Under the pieces are notes generated by a model. The model was not told the DNA's origin and did no database searches. It was given only the letters and a program-made list of their open reading frames with translations. A stretch of 64,000 nt of DNA from an uncultured Pseudomonadota bacterium (lineage in GTDB: Bacteria > Myxococcota_A > UBA796 > CAJQPC01): positions 1-64,000 of the forward strand of contig CAJXRZ010000020.1 in the NCBI GenBank assembly GCA_913060515.1. The letters are read 5' to 3'. This document shows, in pieces, positions 25,387 through 36,646 of the stretch; within the stretch, counting starts at the first letter, position 1, and the number at the start of each line of letters is the position of its first letter. Both the position numbers and the translations under genes were made by a program.

Positions 25387-27396
25387 ATGTACCCGCACAA
25401 AAAGCTCGACTGGCTGATCACCCGTCTCGAAGGTCAGGTTCAGCAGTCCCCCGAAGACCCTGAGCTTCGCCACGAGCTGGCCCGCGCCTACCTGTCCCGC
25501 GGGCTGTACCACGGCGGCGGAGAGTCTTGGTGCAATCAGGCCTTGGCACAAGCCCGCAAGGTGCTTGGAGAGGACCCCGGTCATGTGGGGGCCCTGGTCA
25601 CCGCTGGCACCGCCCTCATTGGCATGGCCCGCCCGGAAGGGGCACGACGCTACTTGGACGAGGCCACCCGCATCGACGCCGAGCGCGGCGATCTGCACCT
25701 GGCCCTGGGCACCCTGTACCGGAGCGAAGGCGACCGCCACTTGGCCTTGCGCCACCTCGAGAGCGCCTGCCGCTTGGCGCCAAAGGCCTGGGAGCCGCAC
25801 CTTTATCTGGGGCGCGTGCTCTCGGAGCGCGCTCAAGAGCTGCCTGGCAGCCAACGCCTCATCGAGCGCAGTCAGTACCACTTGGTGCAGGCCCTCAAGC
25901 TGGGTCCAACGCCAGACTTGGCCGCCCCGCTTCACCGGGACCTGGGCCTGAGCTGCCTGGCCACCGGCCGCTACAAAGAGGCCGAGAAGTTCTTCCTGCG
26001 CCTTCGTGAGCATGAGCGCTTCAGCCGCGTGGCGCGGTACCACCTGGGCATGGTCGCGTACCACCTGGGCAAGTACAACAACGCCATCCAGCACTTCCGT
26101 CAGACTCTGCGCGAGCGCCCGGAAGACCCCAAGGTGCATGCCCGCATGGCGATGGCGCACCTGCAGCTCAACGAGCACCAGCGTGCCCGCGAGGCCTGCA
26201 ACCAAGCTCTGATGCTGGATCCCTCCAACAAGCTGGCCCGCTACACCTTGGGCTGCTCTCTCCTGGAAGAGGGCAACCCCAGCGAGGCTTTGCGTGTGTT
26301 CAAGGAGGCTCTGCAAGAGCACCCGGACCACATGGAGGCCTACCTGGAGCTGGCGCGCACCCGCCGAATCGCCGGTGACGAGGCCTGGCTGCTTCAGGCC
26401 TTGGATGCGGAGATTCGCCACTACGACCGCCTGCCTCCGGGCACCCGGGTCGGCGACGCCCGCGAGATCACCCGGCGCAGAGTGAAGGTCCTGCTGGACC
26501 AGCTCCGTGCCGTGGGTCCGAGCATGACCAGCGGCGTGCTGCAGACCATCGATCTGGTGCAAGACGAGGGCATGCGCTTCCTGCTCTGGGAAGCTGCCTG
26601 CGCCATGTCAGCTGCGGCCCTGGCCGACGACGTGGCTTGGAGCCTTCGGGAGCCTGGCACCACCTACTCGGTGCGTCTGGCTCGCCAAGCCGTGGCCGTC
26701 GCCGGAGCTCTCCCTGAGCCCGTCCTGACCCGCGGTTTGAAGGTGGAAGAGGAAGATCTGAAGCGCGCTGCTGTGGACCGTCACGGTCCGGCCGCCGATG
26801 TCACCCGCCACCGCAAGCAGATCGAGCACGAGCGCAACCTGGCCCGCGCCTACCAAGCGCTCCTGCTGCTGGCCATCTCCAGCCGCCGCTCCCGCAGCGG
26901 TCGCAAGCTCTTGGAGAGCTGGACCAGCATGGCCGACGCCGACCTGAGCGCCGCAGCCAACACCGGCCTGGCCCTGATGGGCGACCCAGCAGCCGTCTCA
27001 CGACTGCAAGCCGCAGCGGACCGCAAGGGCTCTGGCCCTCGCATGCGCACCCTGCTCTCCCGCGTGGTTCCCCCACCCGCCTCCCGGCCCCCTCGTCCCG
27101 TCTCGGACGATGAGGACGCTCACTGCTCCTGCTGCGGGCGCACGGCGAGAGACGCCTCCCACCTGATGGCCGGCAGCCACGGCACCATCTGCGATGTCTG
27201 CGTGATGGAGGTCTCCCGCAAGCGGCGCTCCTCCCAGGCGCCCGACGACGCCTCCTGCAGCTTCTGTGGCAAGACCCACCTGGAGAGCCGCGGGGTCTTC
27301 CGCTACCAACAGGTCGACATCTGCTCGGCGTGTTTGGAGCTCTCTCTGGGCCTGATGGAGCGGGAAGAGATCGACCAGTTCCTGGCGACCTACTGA
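25387..27396 (+). CDS. TPR protein with two C-terminal ClpX-type zinc fingers
   Basis: A 669-aa soluble protein from the ATG at 25387. Residues ~10-380 hold at least eight TPR units (for example ARYHLGMVAYHLGKYNNAIQHF and ARYTLGCSLLEEGNPSEALRVF). A helical middle follows. The last ~95 residues contain two CxxC-x(n)-CxxC fingers (CSCCGR...CDVC and CSFCGK...CSAC) resembling the N-terminal zinc domain of ClpX. I know no characterised protein with this order. It may act as an adaptor for protein quality control. Divergent from the pilin-like pair. Confidence 0.8.
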   Translation: MYPHKKLDWLITRLEGQVQQSPEDPELRHELARAYLSRGLYHGGGESWCNQALAQARKVLGEDPGHVGALVTAGTALIGMARPEGARRYLDEATRIDAERGDLHLALGTLYRSEGDRHLALRHLESACRLAPKAWEPHLYLGRVLSERAQELPGSQRLIERSQYHLVQALKLGPTPDLAAPLHRDLGLSCLATGRYKEAEKFFLRLREHERFSRVARYHLGMVAYHLGKYNNAIQHFRQTLRERPEDPKVHARMAMAHLQLNEHQRAREACNQALMLDPSNKLARYTLGCSLLEEGNPSEALRVFKEALQEHPDHMEAYLELARTRRIAGDEAWLLQALDAEIRHYDRLPPGTRVGDAREITRRRVKVLLDQLRAVGPSMTSGVLQTIDLVQDEGMRFLLWEAACAMSAAALADDVAWSLREPGTTYSVRLARQAVAVAGALPEPVLTRGLKVEEEDLKRAAVDRHGPAADVTRHRKQIEHERNLARAYQALLLLAISSRRSRSGRKLLESWTSMADADLSAAANTGLALMGDPAAVSRLQAAADRKGSGPRMRTLLSRVVPPPASRPPRPVSDDEDAHCSCCGRTARDASHLMAGSHGTICDVCVMEVSRKRRSSQAPDDASCSFCGKTHLESRGVFRYQQVDICSACLELSLGLMEREEIDQFLATY

Positions 27397-27457
27397 GTGC
27401 CAGCTGTCCGTAGAAACACGGATGCCTGTGGTAGACCAAGCTGAGCTTGGAGCGCCG

Positions 27458-27940
27458 ATGCTGTGGATGTGGATGGCTTGCTTGAGCCCCACGGCTTGCC
27501 CTGATTCCTGCGAGAAGATCGCTGGCGAGTGCGGTCTGGGGCCCGGCTTAGAAGACTGCGTGGCCGCCTGCCGGGACATCCAGGTCATCGAGTACGAGCG
27601 CAGGGACTTTAGCCACTGCGTGGCCCTGGCAGACTGCGGCGACTTGGTGGTGGGCGAGTGCGCCAACAGCCCGAGCACCTGCCCCGCCCCGCTCTACGTG
27701 CATGTCGCGCTGGGACCGCAGTGCGGAGCCCCAGCAGGCTCGGCCCATGGCCTGATCCAAGACAGCGATTGCGTGTACCGGGCAGAGGGTGACTGGGGAG
27801 AGATGGGCGTGCCCGAAGTGCACGCAGAGTTTCCCCTTCGTCTGACCTTTGAGGGCGGCTGCGAGGTCGAACTTGGTGGCTACGTACACTGCGATATCGC
27901 TGGTCAGAGCTGCGAGATCGCAATGGAGAGTGTGATTTGA
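27458..27940 (+). CDS. Cysteine-rich secreted or lipid-anchored protein
   Basis: A 160-aa protein from the ATG at 27458 (GGAG upstream), with a short leader MLWMWMAC that may be a lipoprotein signal. It has about a dozen cysteines (CPDSCEK, CGLGPGLEDCVAAC, CVALADCGD), suggesting a disulfide-rich fold outside the cytoplasm. Its stop overlaps the next start. No family recognised. Confidence 0.6.
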   Translation: MLWMWMACLSPTACPDSCEKIAGECGLGPGLEDCVAACRDIQVIEYERRDFSHCVALADCGDLVVGECANSPSTCPAPLYVHVALGPQCGAPAGSAHGLIQDSDCVYRAEGDWGEMGVPEVHAEFPLRLTFEGGCEVELGGYVHCDIAGQSCEIAMESVI

Positions 27941-28815
27941 TGCTCTGGCTACTGGCTTCCATGAGCGCACAGGCGCAGTCCGTCGAAGACCTCACCCTGC
28001 TCTTCAAGGCCGCTCCTGGCATGGCGGACCAGCAGGTGGGATGCGGAGGATTCGCCGTGACCACGACCCGCTCCACCCTGCTGGAGACCTTGGATTCCAG
28101 CCTGGAGACGCCCCATACACGCCCAGCACCAGGACTCTGGGGCAGCGCATATGGGACGGGCAAGGCCATGTACGGCTTTGGCTCCACCTTCTTCCTCTGG
28201 TCAAAGCCCACCGAAGGTGAGGTGAGCGCTTGGCAGATCCCGGGCGTACAGGGCCACTATTTCTCCGGGCTCAATGTGCTCTCCTACCTCCAGGACACCA
28301 ACAGCTTTGGCATCGCACCGGGGGTTGTTCTGCAAGGGGGCATTGGCGGGGGCGTTCAGAGCGAGCTGGAGAAGCAAGGGCAGGTCTACTTCATGGACGC
28401 AGCCCACATCCACGCCGGCGTGGGCTTGGGTCTCTACGCCAGACGAAGCGATGACTGGGGCCTGAGCATCTACGGCGGGTACATGCCCAAATGGGGCAGC
28501 CTGCTGACTCTGGGCTTTGTGGAGGGCGATGGCCGCTTCGATCCGGACTACCTGGGCACAGACCAGTACGACACGGACCAACGCCCCAACGCGGTGCCGA
28601 CGGTGCTGGAGTACATCATGGTGACCAGCAACGACATCGACGTGCGCCGGGACATGTTCTTAGAAGCGCGCATGAACATCGGCACTGTGGTTTTCATCTC
28701 CTACAGCGTTCGCCGCTACGACCTGAGCGGTGCTGCAGGCCACGAGCTGCGGGACGACAGCCAGTGGACCAACGTACGCCACACACTGGGCCTGGGATTC
28801 GGGGGCATCCAATGA
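27940..28815 (+). CDS. Probable outer-membrane beta-barrel protein
   Basis: A 291-aa protein from the ATG at 27940 (TGATG overlap with the upstream stop). Signal peptide MLWLLASMSAQAQS. The mature protein is rich in Gly and aromatic residues with alternating patterns (MYGFGSTFFLWSK, GVGLGLYARRSDDWGLSIYGGYMPKWG) and ends in a strand-like GLGFGG segment, consistent with a barrel of 8-12 strands. No specific porin family recognised. It sits between two short Cys-rich envelope proteins. Confidence 0.6.
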   Translation: MLWLLASMSAQAQSVEDLTLLFKAAPGMADQQVGCGGFAVTTTRSTLLETLDSSLETPHTRPAPGLWGSAYGTGKAMYGFGSTFFLWSKPTEGEVSAWQIPGVQGHYFSGLNVLSYLQDTNSFGIAPGVVLQGGIGGGVQSELEKQGQVYFMDAAHIHAGVGLGLYARRSDDWGLSIYGGYMPKWGSLLTLGFVEGDGRFDPDYLGTDQYDTDQRPNAVPTVLEYIMVTSNDIDVRRDMFLEARMNIGTVVFISYSVRRYDLSGAAGHELRDDSQWTNVRHTLGLGFGGIQ

Positions 28816-29063
28816 TCGCACTCCTGCTCCTGGCTTGCGCCCCCATGGTCGACATCGACGGCCGTGTGGGCACCTACTGCGCAGACATCTGCTTTGAGAA
28901 CCCCGCTTGGTTGGACCCCGAGGAGACCGACCCGTGGGGCTGCACACTGGAGTGCGAGGAAGACGAGAACGTCTCCCAGTCGATGCTCACCTGCCTGGGT
29001 GACCAAGGCAGCGATGCGGAAGGCCTGGCGATCTGCGAGCTGCTCTTGGGTGAAGAGGTCTGA
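28812..29063 (+). CDS. Small cysteine-rich lipoprotein
   Basis: An 83-aa protein overlapping the barrel gene by ATGA. MIALLLLAC is a lipoprotein signal with Cys9. The mature part is acidic and has six further cysteines (CADIC, CTLEC, CLGD, CELL), resembling the protein two genes upstream in spacing and composition. No known family. Confidence 0.6.
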   Translation: MIALLLLACAPMVDIDGRVGTYCADICFENPAWLDPEETDPWGCTLECEEDENVSQSMLTCLGDQGSDAEGLAICELLLGEEV

Positions 29064-29082
29064 GCCCCCAAGAACGCCCCGC

Positions 29083-30594
29083 TCAGGGGTCTGAGGGGCA
29101 GATCACCGCCATCCGGTACTGCTCGTAGTCAAAGTCCGGGCTGTTGGCCGCGTCATGACAGCCTGTGCAGGTGGCTTGGGTGATGGGTTCGGGCACAGCC
29201 TTGGGGTCGCGTGGGTGGCCGCCCAGCGGACCATGACAGGCCTCGCACTGCACATTTCCCCAAGTCTGCAGGGTCTTCTTATCGACCGCCGCGAAGCCAC
29301 CTGGCTCCCCGAATCCGGTGCTGTGGCAGCCCACACATTCGGGGTTGCCCTGCTCCCCACGCTCAAAGAGCACCTCCATCGCCCGAGCGTGGTTGGGCCG
29401 AACGGCCCAGGCTGCGACCTGATGGCTATGGCAGCTCACACACTTGGCGCCGGTGCCGTAGTGGGGCCCAGAGCTCTGGGGCGTCTTCACCGTGCGGGCC
29501 GCCTGCTCCAGAGTGTCGGCCTTGAACTGGGCCAGCATGTCCTCGGTGGGGGAGCTGCTCTTGGGATCCAGCTCCGCGCCAAGGGGTCGGTCTTCCATCC
29601 AGCCTCGGTTCAGGCCGCGCAGATCCACCTCTCCCTCCAGACGCTCCTTCTCCAACTGCAGGGCTGGAGTGAGCTCGCCTCTCCCCTTGAGCCGCATCCA
29701 GTCCTGGAAGCTGCGGTCCTCCTCCAAGAGCAGGGGGCGCGCGGGCTCCGTTCCCAGAGCCAGACGCAGCACACTCAGGTACCGGCCCCGGGCGGAGACC
29801 TCCATGACCGGGACCCGAGCGCGGGTGCGCAGGGCCTCCCGTTTCTCGCCTGGTGTCATGACCACCAGGGCCACGCCAGGGACGGCGGCGACGGCCTGGG
29901 CTTGCTGGTCCCGTAGATTTCCAACGGCGATGATGAGATCAATCCCCTCGGGCACTTGCTCCAGGGCGCCCCGAAGCGCCTCCACTGGATCCTTGTTGGT
30001 GGGCACAGCCTCCGTCATCGAGGACAGGCCGACCACGGCCACCTTCAGCCCGCCTCGCTCCACCACCCGGAATGCTGGGTAGAGCAAGCTTCCTTCGGCG
30101 TCGGCCCAGGTCGCGCTGGTGAGGGGCAAGCCCAGTCCGCCCAACTCTGGCAGGCCGACGGCGACCACATCGCTGGGACCGGGCACGAACACGTCCACAC
30201 CGACCTCGCTGAAGAGACCGGCGATGAGGGTGGCACGGGGCAGGGTGTCGGAGCGCTGGGAGACCAGCCCCTTGAGGAGCGCATCCCCTGCATCTACCTG
30301 AATCATCGGCCGCCCCTCCGCAGCGAGCTGGCTCAGGAGCTCCGCCCGCCGGTCAAAGCCACCGTAGGGCAGCGTGGGGCAGCCACAAGCTTCGATCTCG
30401 CCGCGCAGCTCGCCACTGAAGACCAGGGTCAGCTCCCGATTCGCCCGCTCAGGACCGCGAAGTTGCTGGACCGGATCCGCCAGAGGCGGCAACGCGGGCA
30501 ACTCAGCGGTCTCCGGGGGGACCTGCTCGTCAGTGCAGGATGAAGCTCCAATACACAGAAGCGTCCAGAGAGCGGCGCGGCGAAGTTGAATCAT
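29083..30594 (-). CDS. Metallophosphoesterase-like / tetraheme cytochrome c fusion lipoprotein
   Basis: A 503-aa protein from the ATG at 30594. The signal ends in the lipobox GASSC. Residues ~55-300 follow the 5'-nucleotidase/UshA metallophosphoesterase fold (SGELRGEIEACGC, GGFDRRAELL, VDAGDALL, FVPGPSDV), though the usual DxH motif is altered. Residues ~390-500 hold four CxxCH heme motifs (CVSCH, CVGCH, CEACH, CTGCH), as in cytochrome c554-like proteins. Probably a periplasmic redox lipoprotein in which the phosphoesterase half may be non-catalytic. Divergent from the protease gene at 30666. Confidence 0.82.
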   Translation of the reverse strand: MIQLRRAALWTLLCIGASSCTDEQVPPETAELPALPPLADPVQQLRGPERANRELTLVFSGELRGEIEACGCPTLPYGGFDRRAELLSQLAAEGRPMIQVDAGDALLKGLVSQRSDTLPRATLIAGLFSEVGVDVFVPGPSDVVAVGLPELGGLGLPLTSATWADAEGSLLYPAFRVVERGGLKVAVVGLSSMTEAVPTNKDPVEALRGALEQVPEGIDLIIAVGNLRDQQAQAVAAVPGVALVVMTPGEKREALRTRARVPVMEVSARGRYLSVLRLALGTEPARPLLLEEDRSFQDWMRLKGRGELTPALQLEKERLEGEVDLRGLNRGWMEDRPLGAELDPKSSSPTEDMLAQFKADTLEQAARTVKTPQSSGPHYGTGAKCVSCHSHQVAAWAVRPNHARAMEVLFERGEQGNPECVGCHSTGFGEPGGFAAVDKKTLQTWGNVQCEACHGPLGGHPRDPKAVPEPITQATCTGCHDAANSPDFDYEQYRMAVICPSDP

Positions 30595-30665
30595 TGAGGT
30601 GCACATCCTGCAAACCCGGTGTCGAAACCTCTTCGGGCCCTTGCGGCTCCCACTCTATCCGGTCG

Positions 30666-33398
30666 ATGCTGCGGCCATCGCCCCTGGAGGCCTTTGTGCT
30701 CTTGTCCCTGATGCTCCATTCCGCTCCTTCGCTGGCTCTGGTGCCTCCAACAAACGTGGAGCTGGGCGCCGAGCCTGTGCGCGTGGTCCACACCCACGTT
30801 GAGCGGCAGCACACGCTTCGTCAGGGCCAAGCATGGCAGTCCTTTGTTCAGGGAGAGGGACAGGGTTGGCAGGCCACCTTTGACGAGTGGACCGGCACCC
30901 CGCGGCGCGCCTGGGGCCCCGGCTTGGACATCGGTCCCGTGGACAGCGAGGAGCAAGTCATCGCCGGTCTGATGGCGCTGGTCTCCCGCAACGGCGAGGT
31001 CTTCCAAGTCGACGCCGAGCAGCTCAGCGTTCGCGACATCGGCTACGTCGCCGAGACCGACACCTGGCTGGTCCACCTGGACCGCATGGTCAATGACGTG
31101 CCGGTTTGGCGTGGTGGCGTCGACATCGTGATCAAGCAGGGCAAGCTCATCATGATGGGCATGGACACGCATCCAAGCGCTGGCTTTGGCAGCGACATGG
31201 CCACCATCCCCAGCGCCGACGCCATCCAAGCCGCCCGCACCCAGGGCCCAGCGCCCATGGCGGTTCACACCGAGAGCAGCGCACGCCTTGTGCTGCTGCC
31301 TGTGCAGCGTGGCTCCTCCGAGATGCGCTACCGCTTGGTCTGGGAGACCCGCAGCACCACCGATGCTCCAGTCGGCATCTGGGTCTCGATGGTCGACGCC
31401 AACAGCGGCGACTTGGTGGCGTATTGGAACGAAGTGCGCTTCATCAAGGGCAACGTTTCCGCCCTTCATCACGAGCGCAACCCCGGCTCGCCCCTCGTCG
31501 AGAGCCCGGTCCCCTGGGCCCCAGTCTATGGAGACGGCGGCACCACCTACACCGATGTCTTCGGCAACTTCGACTTGGACGGCAGCACCTTCGAGACCGA
31601 GTTCGATGGCTCCTATCTGGACATGCGCAACGACAACGGCCCCGAGGCCAGCGCGACCTTCTCCGGCGAGTCGATGGTCTGGGACGACAGCCAGGCCACC
31701 CAGGCCGAGATCGACACCTACGTCTTCCTGCACCACATCCAGGACTGGGGACAACAGTACGCGCCCAGCATCAGCATCGTGAGCAGCAGCCTGCGCTCCA
31801 CGGTGAACATCAACGAGGCCTGCAACGCCTTCTACAACGGCAACGTCAACTTCTACTTGGCCGGAAGTGGCTGCAACAACACGGGCGAGATCGCCGACGT
31901 GGCCTACCACGAGTGGGGCCACGGCTTTCACTACACCAGCTTGATCACAGGCTCTTACGACGGAGACATGGGCGAAGGCATCGGTGACGTGGTGGCCGTC
32001 ATCCAAACGGATGACCCCGTCATGGCCCGCTACTTCATGACCAATGGAAGCGGCATCCGCGAGTTGGACACCGACCGGGTCTACCCCGAGGATTACCAGA
32101 ACGGAAACGTGCACGCCAACGGCCTGATGTTCGGCGGCTCCGCCTGGGACCTGCTCAAGGCTCTGGAGCAGGACTTCGGCCTGGAAGAGGCCCGCGACAT
32201 CTCCTCCCGTCTCTTGGCAGGAGCAGTCAAGCAGGGTCCTACCCTGACCTCCGCCTACGACGCCTACGTCGCAGCGGATGACGACAACGCAGACCTGGGC
32301 GACGGCACGCCCCACCTCTGCTACCTGTTGGACGCATTTACGCCCCACGGCTTGGGCCCAGGCGGAACCAACCTGCTCATCCAGGCTGGACATGACCCCG
32401 TCGAGAACCAGACCGACACTGTTGGCAGCTACTCGCTCAGCGCCGTGCTCACCAACCTGGCGCCAGACTGCACCGGGGACCCTGAGAGCGCCGAGTTGGT
32501 GTGGTCCACCGACAAGGGTGAGAGCTGGGACGAGACGGCCCTGACCCTGAGCAACAGCTTGGAAGCGGAAGGCGAGCTGCCCGGTCAGGACGCCGGCACC
32601 ATCGTTCACTACTACATGAGCTTTGAAGGAAACGGCGAGGTGGTTCACAACCCTTCCGGCGCCTTCATCAACCCCCACAGCTTCTTGGTGGGCGAGACCG
32701 AGACCCTCTACTTCGAGGACTTCGAGAACGGAGACGGCGGCTTTGTGCACGAGCTGGTCTCCGGTGACGAGACCCAAGGCGCAGACGACTGGTGGGCCGG
32801 CACCCCTGCTGGCCTGAACGGCGACCCTGCCTTCTGCTTCAGCGGTGACACCTGCTGGGGCAACGACTTGGGGGGTGAGCACGAGGGCGCCACCTGGAAC
32901 GGCACCTACCAAGCCGAGAAGCACAACCGCCTGAGCTCCCCAGCCATCGAGATTCCCGAGGGCGAGGGCGCAGTCTTCCTGCAGTTCCGCCGCTGGCTCA
33001 ACGTCGAAGACGGCAAGTTTGACACCGCCCAGGTGCTGGTGGACGGCGAGCCCGTCTGGAGCAACTACGTCGGAGACGACGCCGACGACCACTTGGACAC
33101 CCAGTGGGCTCTGGAGACCATCGAGATCGAGGACGTCGATGGCGACGGCTACGTCACCATCAGCTGGGATTTGATCACCGATGGCGGCAAGGAGCTTGCG
33201 GGCTGGACCCTGGACGACGTGGCTGTGCTTCGCATGTCAGCGACTCAGGATTCCGACGGCAGCGACTCTCTGGAAGTACCTACGACCATCACTGCCGCAG
33301 GCAGCTGTGGGTGCGCCAGCACCACCCCCAACCCCGGCATGCTCTTCGGGTTCTTTGCCGTACTCGGCGGCTTGTTGCTGCGCCGCCGCCGCAGCTGA
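30666..33398 (+). CDS. Fungalysin/thermolysin-like zinc metalloprotease with MYXO-CTERM tail
   Basis: A 910-aa secreted protease from the ATG at 30666 (signal peptide ending near APSLA). The N-terminal third is an FTP-type propeptide (VRDIGYVAETDTWLVHLDR, VWRGGVDIVIKQGK). The catalytic domain has H415-E416-W-G-H419 and the third zinc ligand E437 (GEGIGDV). The region beyond ~600 is beta-rich. The last ~30 residues (CGCAS, a hydrophobic stretch, LLLRRRRS) match the MYXO-CTERM sorting signal, cleaved and anchored by a rhombosortase-like protease in this phylum. A later C-terminal domain (about 700-880) resembles a carbohydrate-binding jelly roll. Confidence 0.9.
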   Translation: MLRPSPLEAFVLLSLMLHSAPSLALVPPTNVELGAEPVRVVHTHVERQHTLRQGQAWQSFVQGEGQGWQATFDEWTGTPRRAWGPGLDIGPVDSEEQVIAGLMALVSRNGEVFQVDAEQLSVRDIGYVAETDTWLVHLDRMVNDVPVWRGGVDIVIKQGKLIMMGMDTHPSAGFGSDMATIPSADAIQAARTQGPAPMAVHTESSARLVLLPVQRGSSEMRYRLVWETRSTTDAPVGIWVSMVDANSGDLVAYWNEVRFIKGNVSALHHERNPGSPLVESPVPWAPVYGDGGTTYTDVFGNFDLDGSTFETEFDGSYLDMRNDNGPEASATFSGESMVWDDSQATQAEIDTYVFLHHIQDWGQQYAPSISIVSSSLRSTVNINEACNAFYNGNVNFYLAGSGCNNTGEIADVAYHEWGHGFHYTSLITGSYDGDMGEGIGDVVAVIQTDDPVMARYFMTNGSGIRELDTDRVYPEDYQNGNVHANGLMFGGSAWDLLKALEQDFGLEEARDISSRLLAGAVKQGPTLTSAYDAYVAADDDNADLGDGTPHLCYLLDAFTPHGLGPGGTNLLIQAGHDPVENQTDTVGSYSLSAVLTNLAPDCTGDPESAELVWSTDKGESWDETALTLSNSLEAEGELPGQDAGTIVHYYMSFEGNGEVVHNPSGAFINPHSFLVGETETLYFEDFENGDGGFVHELVSGDETQGADDWWAGTPAGLNGDPAFCFSGDTCWGNDLGGEHEGATWNGTYQAEKHNRLSSPAIEIPEGEGAVFLQFRRWLNVEDGKFDTAQVLVDGEPVWSNYVGDDADDHLDTQWALETIEIEDVDGDGYVTISWDLITDGGKELAGWTLDDVAVLRMSATQDSDGSDSLEVPTTITAAGSCGCASTTPNPGMLFGFFAVLGGLLLRRRRS

Positions 33399-34003
33399 TG
33401 ATCTGGCTCTTGGGGGTGAGCTTGGCCCAGGCTGAGCTTCCCCCTCCAGACTATCTAGACGCCGTGCTGGGAAGCGTGGAGGCCCAGGCCGACGCGATGA
33501 TCCAGGCCGGAGACTTGGCTGGCGCCCTGAACCTGGTCCAAGAGTTCCGAAGCGAGGTCGCCAGTGATGCACGCTTGGCCTACGAAGAGGGCCTCATTCG
33601 GCGCCTTCAAGGTGACCTCGCGGGCGCCGAGCAGTGCTACCGAGAGGCCGTGCAGCAGGATCCCAAGCTCTTCTATGCTTGGTACGACCTGGGCGAGCTC
33701 CTCCTCCAGAACGGCGACTTGGACGGCGCCGAGGAGGCCTTGACCCAAGCCTTCGAGCAGTCTGCTCACCACCCCCAGGGGTGGGTGGCGCCTATGCGAC
33801 TGGCTGAGCTCGCAGCCCAGCGAGGGGACGCCGCCGCCTTCGATAGCTGGTTGAAGGAAGCCGTTCGTCGCGGCTTTCGCTTTGCCACCATCGCCGGGAC
33901 CCCCGCTTGGATGGGCTACTTCTCCGACCCTGCCCTGCGCGAGGTCATCGAGCGCCTGGCCACGGTCTACGGCGAAGAGTCCGTGCTCGAAACACTGCAA
34001 TAG
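33398..34003 (+). CDS. Secreted TPR protein
   Basis: A 201-aa protein overlapping the protease stop by 1 nt (TGATG). Signal peptide MIWLLGVSLAQAE. Two or three TPR units follow (DARLAYEEGLIRRLQGDLAGAEQCYREA, FYAWYDLGELLLQNGDLDGAEEALTQA). The C-terminal ~45 residues (PAWMGYFSDPALREVIERL) resemble the tail often found on TPR proteins of this group. Likely co-transcribed with the protease. Confidence 0.75.
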   Translation: MIWLLGVSLAQAELPPPDYLDAVLGSVEAQADAMIQAGDLAGALNLVQEFRSEVASDARLAYEEGLIRRLQGDLAGAEQCYREAVQQDPKLFYAWYDLGELLLQNGDLDGAEEALTQAFEQSAHHPQGWVAPMRLAELAAQRGDAAAFDSWLKEAVRRGFRFATIAGTPAWMGYFSDPALREVIERLATVYGEESVLETLQ

Positions 34004-34047
34004 GCGAGCGCCCAACTGACGCGACATCGCCGGTGTAGCATCTGCCC

Positions 34048-34575
34048 ATGCTCACCATGCTCACCGCACTCTCCCTCGCACCCACCGCCCAGGCACAGGA
34101 CGCCGAGGTCCCTCCGTCCAATGTGGTCATCGAAGATGAGCCCACAGGAACGGGGCCCTCCGAGATGGGCATCGGCATCATTCTGGGCTCTCCAACCGGT
34201 CTGTCTCTGGGCTACCGACCTGGCGGCCAAGACCACATCATCAACGCTGGATTCGCCTGGAACTTCCCCCAGCAGCGGGTACACGCACACGCCGACTACC
34301 TGCACACCTTCTACGTTCTCACGGATCCCAACGCACCCAGCTTGACCTTCCCGGTGAACGTCGGTGTTGGCGTACGCTTCCACAGCAGGGAGAGCAACGG
34401 GAACGGGGACGAGACCCGCGCGACGGTTGGCGTGCGCATCCCCCTGCAGATGACCATGGTGCCCAAGCACCACCCCTTCGATGTCTTCCTGGAGCTGGTG
34501 CCTGTGCTGCTGCTCTATCCAGAGACCAAGTTCCGCTTGGATGGTGCTCTGGGGGCCCGCTACTTCTTCGGCTGA
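34048..34575 (+). CDS. Small outer-membrane beta-barrel protein
   Basis: A 175-aa protein with signal peptide MLTMLTALSLAPTAQAQ. The mature part has paired amphipathic strands (GIGIILGSPTGLSLGYRPGG, FPVNVGVGVRFHSR, FLELVPVLLLYPETKFRLDGALGARYFFG) and ends in a C-terminal Phe-Gly after an aromatic strand, the pattern of 8-stranded OmpA/OmpW-like barrels. No specific function. It converges with groEL across a hairpin terminator. Confidence 0.65.
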   Translation: MLTMLTALSLAPTAQAQDAEVPPSNVVIEDEPTGTGPSEMGIGIILGSPTGLSLGYRPGGQDHIINAGFAWNFPQQRVHAHADYLHTFYVLTDPNAPSLTFPVNVGVGVRFHSRESNGNGDETRATVGVRIPLQMTMVPKHHPFDVFLELVPVLLLYPETKFRLDGALGARYFFG

Positions 34576-34594
34576 GCGAGCCCTCCTGAAACGC

Positions 34595-34634
34595 AACAAG
34601 GGCGCCCTGCACGAATGCAGGACGCCCTTGTTTT
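34595..34634. terminator. Bidirectional intrinsic terminator
   Basis: AACAAGGGCG at 34595-34604 pairs with CGCCCTTGTT at 34623-34632, with an inner CTGC/GCAG stem, followed by T residues on the plus strand and preceded by an AA-rich segment that gives Us on the minus strand. It lies between the converging barrel-protein and groEL genes. Confidence 0.85.
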
Positions 34635-34674
34635 CGCGAAGGCTCAGCCCGGAGGCTCAGCCCGAAGCCTCAGC

Positions 34675-36315
<1,641 letters not shown>

Positions 36316-36355
36316 TCAGATTTGTCGTGTACGCTGAATCTATGGGAGTCGCTGA

Positions 36356-36646
<291 letters not shown>

